A stretch of DNA of 64,000 bases, from positions 18,652,501 through 18,716,500 of the forward strand of contig NC_088787.1 in the NCBI RefSeq assembly GCF_949628265.1. Direction: 5' to 3'. The position numbers were made by a program, and so were the translations under genes. Under the pieces are notes generated by a model. That model was not told where the DNA came from. It ran no database searches and saw only the letters and a program-made list of their open reading frames with translations. This document shows, in pieces, positions 63,515 to 64,000 of the stretch (within the stretch, counting starts at the first letter, position 1; every line of letters begins with the position of its first letter). The DNA comes from Cloeon dipterum (lineage: Eukaryota; Arthropoda; Insecta; Ephemeroptera; Baetidae).

Positions 63515-64000
63515 TTGGCAATGGAAATATTGCCAGAAATTTTGATGATTTTGTGTTGTGGAGAAAGCACTGAACAATTACAGGGTATTTTAATATCCTT
63601 ACTAGTGAGAACAGTTAAAACTTATCATTCCACCAAAATTTTCAACAAGTTTTGGACCGTCATTTGTTAAAGAATCCTGTGAAATTTCTACAAGGACTAG
63701 CTCAACTGAAAGAGGAAAATGTGTTATGCTTGATTTTGAGAAGGGAACTATTGAATTTTGATCAAATGGTGAATATATTGAATATGCCCAGGTTATTAAA
63801 CAAAGGACATCTTGGTTCCATAGCATTTAACCTTCAAAAAGTTAATTATTTATTGCTGCACCTCAAGTTTTTTTTTTTACTAATATTAAGTGAACCCTTT
63901 TTATTTTTTACACGTTACCACAAAGTTTCAATAAATGTATAAGATGTAAACTTATTGTAACACCCGTAACACCAAAGCTAAACTACTTATTGTGTCAGTC
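63515..64000 (+). other. Myosin I 3' untranslated region and downstream
   Basis: AT-rich 3' sequence. AATAAA at 63930-63935 suggests cleavage near 63950-63960 and a 3' untranslated region of about 440 nt. Confidence 0.65.

Overview
The window is genomic DNA from an arthropod, almost certainly an insect. Genes have short GT-AG introns (mostly 50-70 bp). The set includes a tandem array of insect-type seven-transmembrane gustatory receptors, a large GMC (glucose-dehydrogenase-like) oxidoreductase, and single-copy housekeeping genes with animal orthologues. Recognisable transposons are rare, which suggests a compact genome. The species cannot be fixed from sequence alone.

Layout. 0.1-8.4 kb: two small secreted Gly/Met/Pro-rich precursors (131-836 minus, 7850-8376 plus) bracket an array of three gustatory receptor genes and one receptor pseudogene, all on the plus strand. 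9.2-11.2 kb: GMC oxidoreductase (minus). 11.2-19.0 kb: an 8 kb stretch with no supportable gene. 19.0-37.3 kb: a dense block of alternating genes: CCT6, POP4, UBE2G1, PSMA6, a TMEM272-like tetraspan protein, an unrecognised possibly transposon-derived gene, DCAF17 and DCST1. 38.3-63.5 kb: one class I myosin gene (MYO1E/F type) in 24 coding exons, with a 19.2 kb intron that hosts two small secreted-protein genes on the opposite strand.

Connections. Four genes between 23 and 37 kb act in or near ubiquitin-proteasome biology: UBE2G1 (E2), PSMA6 (20S core), DCAF17 (CUL4-DDB1 receptor) and DCST1 (RING-type membrane protein). The TMEM272-like neighbour carries PPxY motifs of the kind bound by Nedd4-type ligases. 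Two convergent pairs (CCT6/POP4 and DCAF17/DCST1) end so close that their 3' ends probably touch or overlap. Three pairs are divergent (POP4/UBE2G1, PSMA6/TMEM272-like, the 30.8 kb gene/DCAF17).

Most distinctive signals: (1) an exact 60-bp tandem duplication across the intron 1/exon 2 boundary of the myosin, in which the upstream copy has lost its splice-acceptor AG; (2) a 114-bp hAT-like element with an 8-bp target duplication inside a PSMA6 intron; (3) two introns with GC instead of GT donors, one in CCT6 and one in the middle gustatory receptor; (4) the giant myosin intron with its nested genes; (5) an 18-bp-arm inverted repeat in that intron. No CRISPR, phage, rRNA, tRNA or recognisable retroelement was found. 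I found no clearly new multi-gene system; the two small secreted precursors and the nested secreted genes are the least explained coding content.
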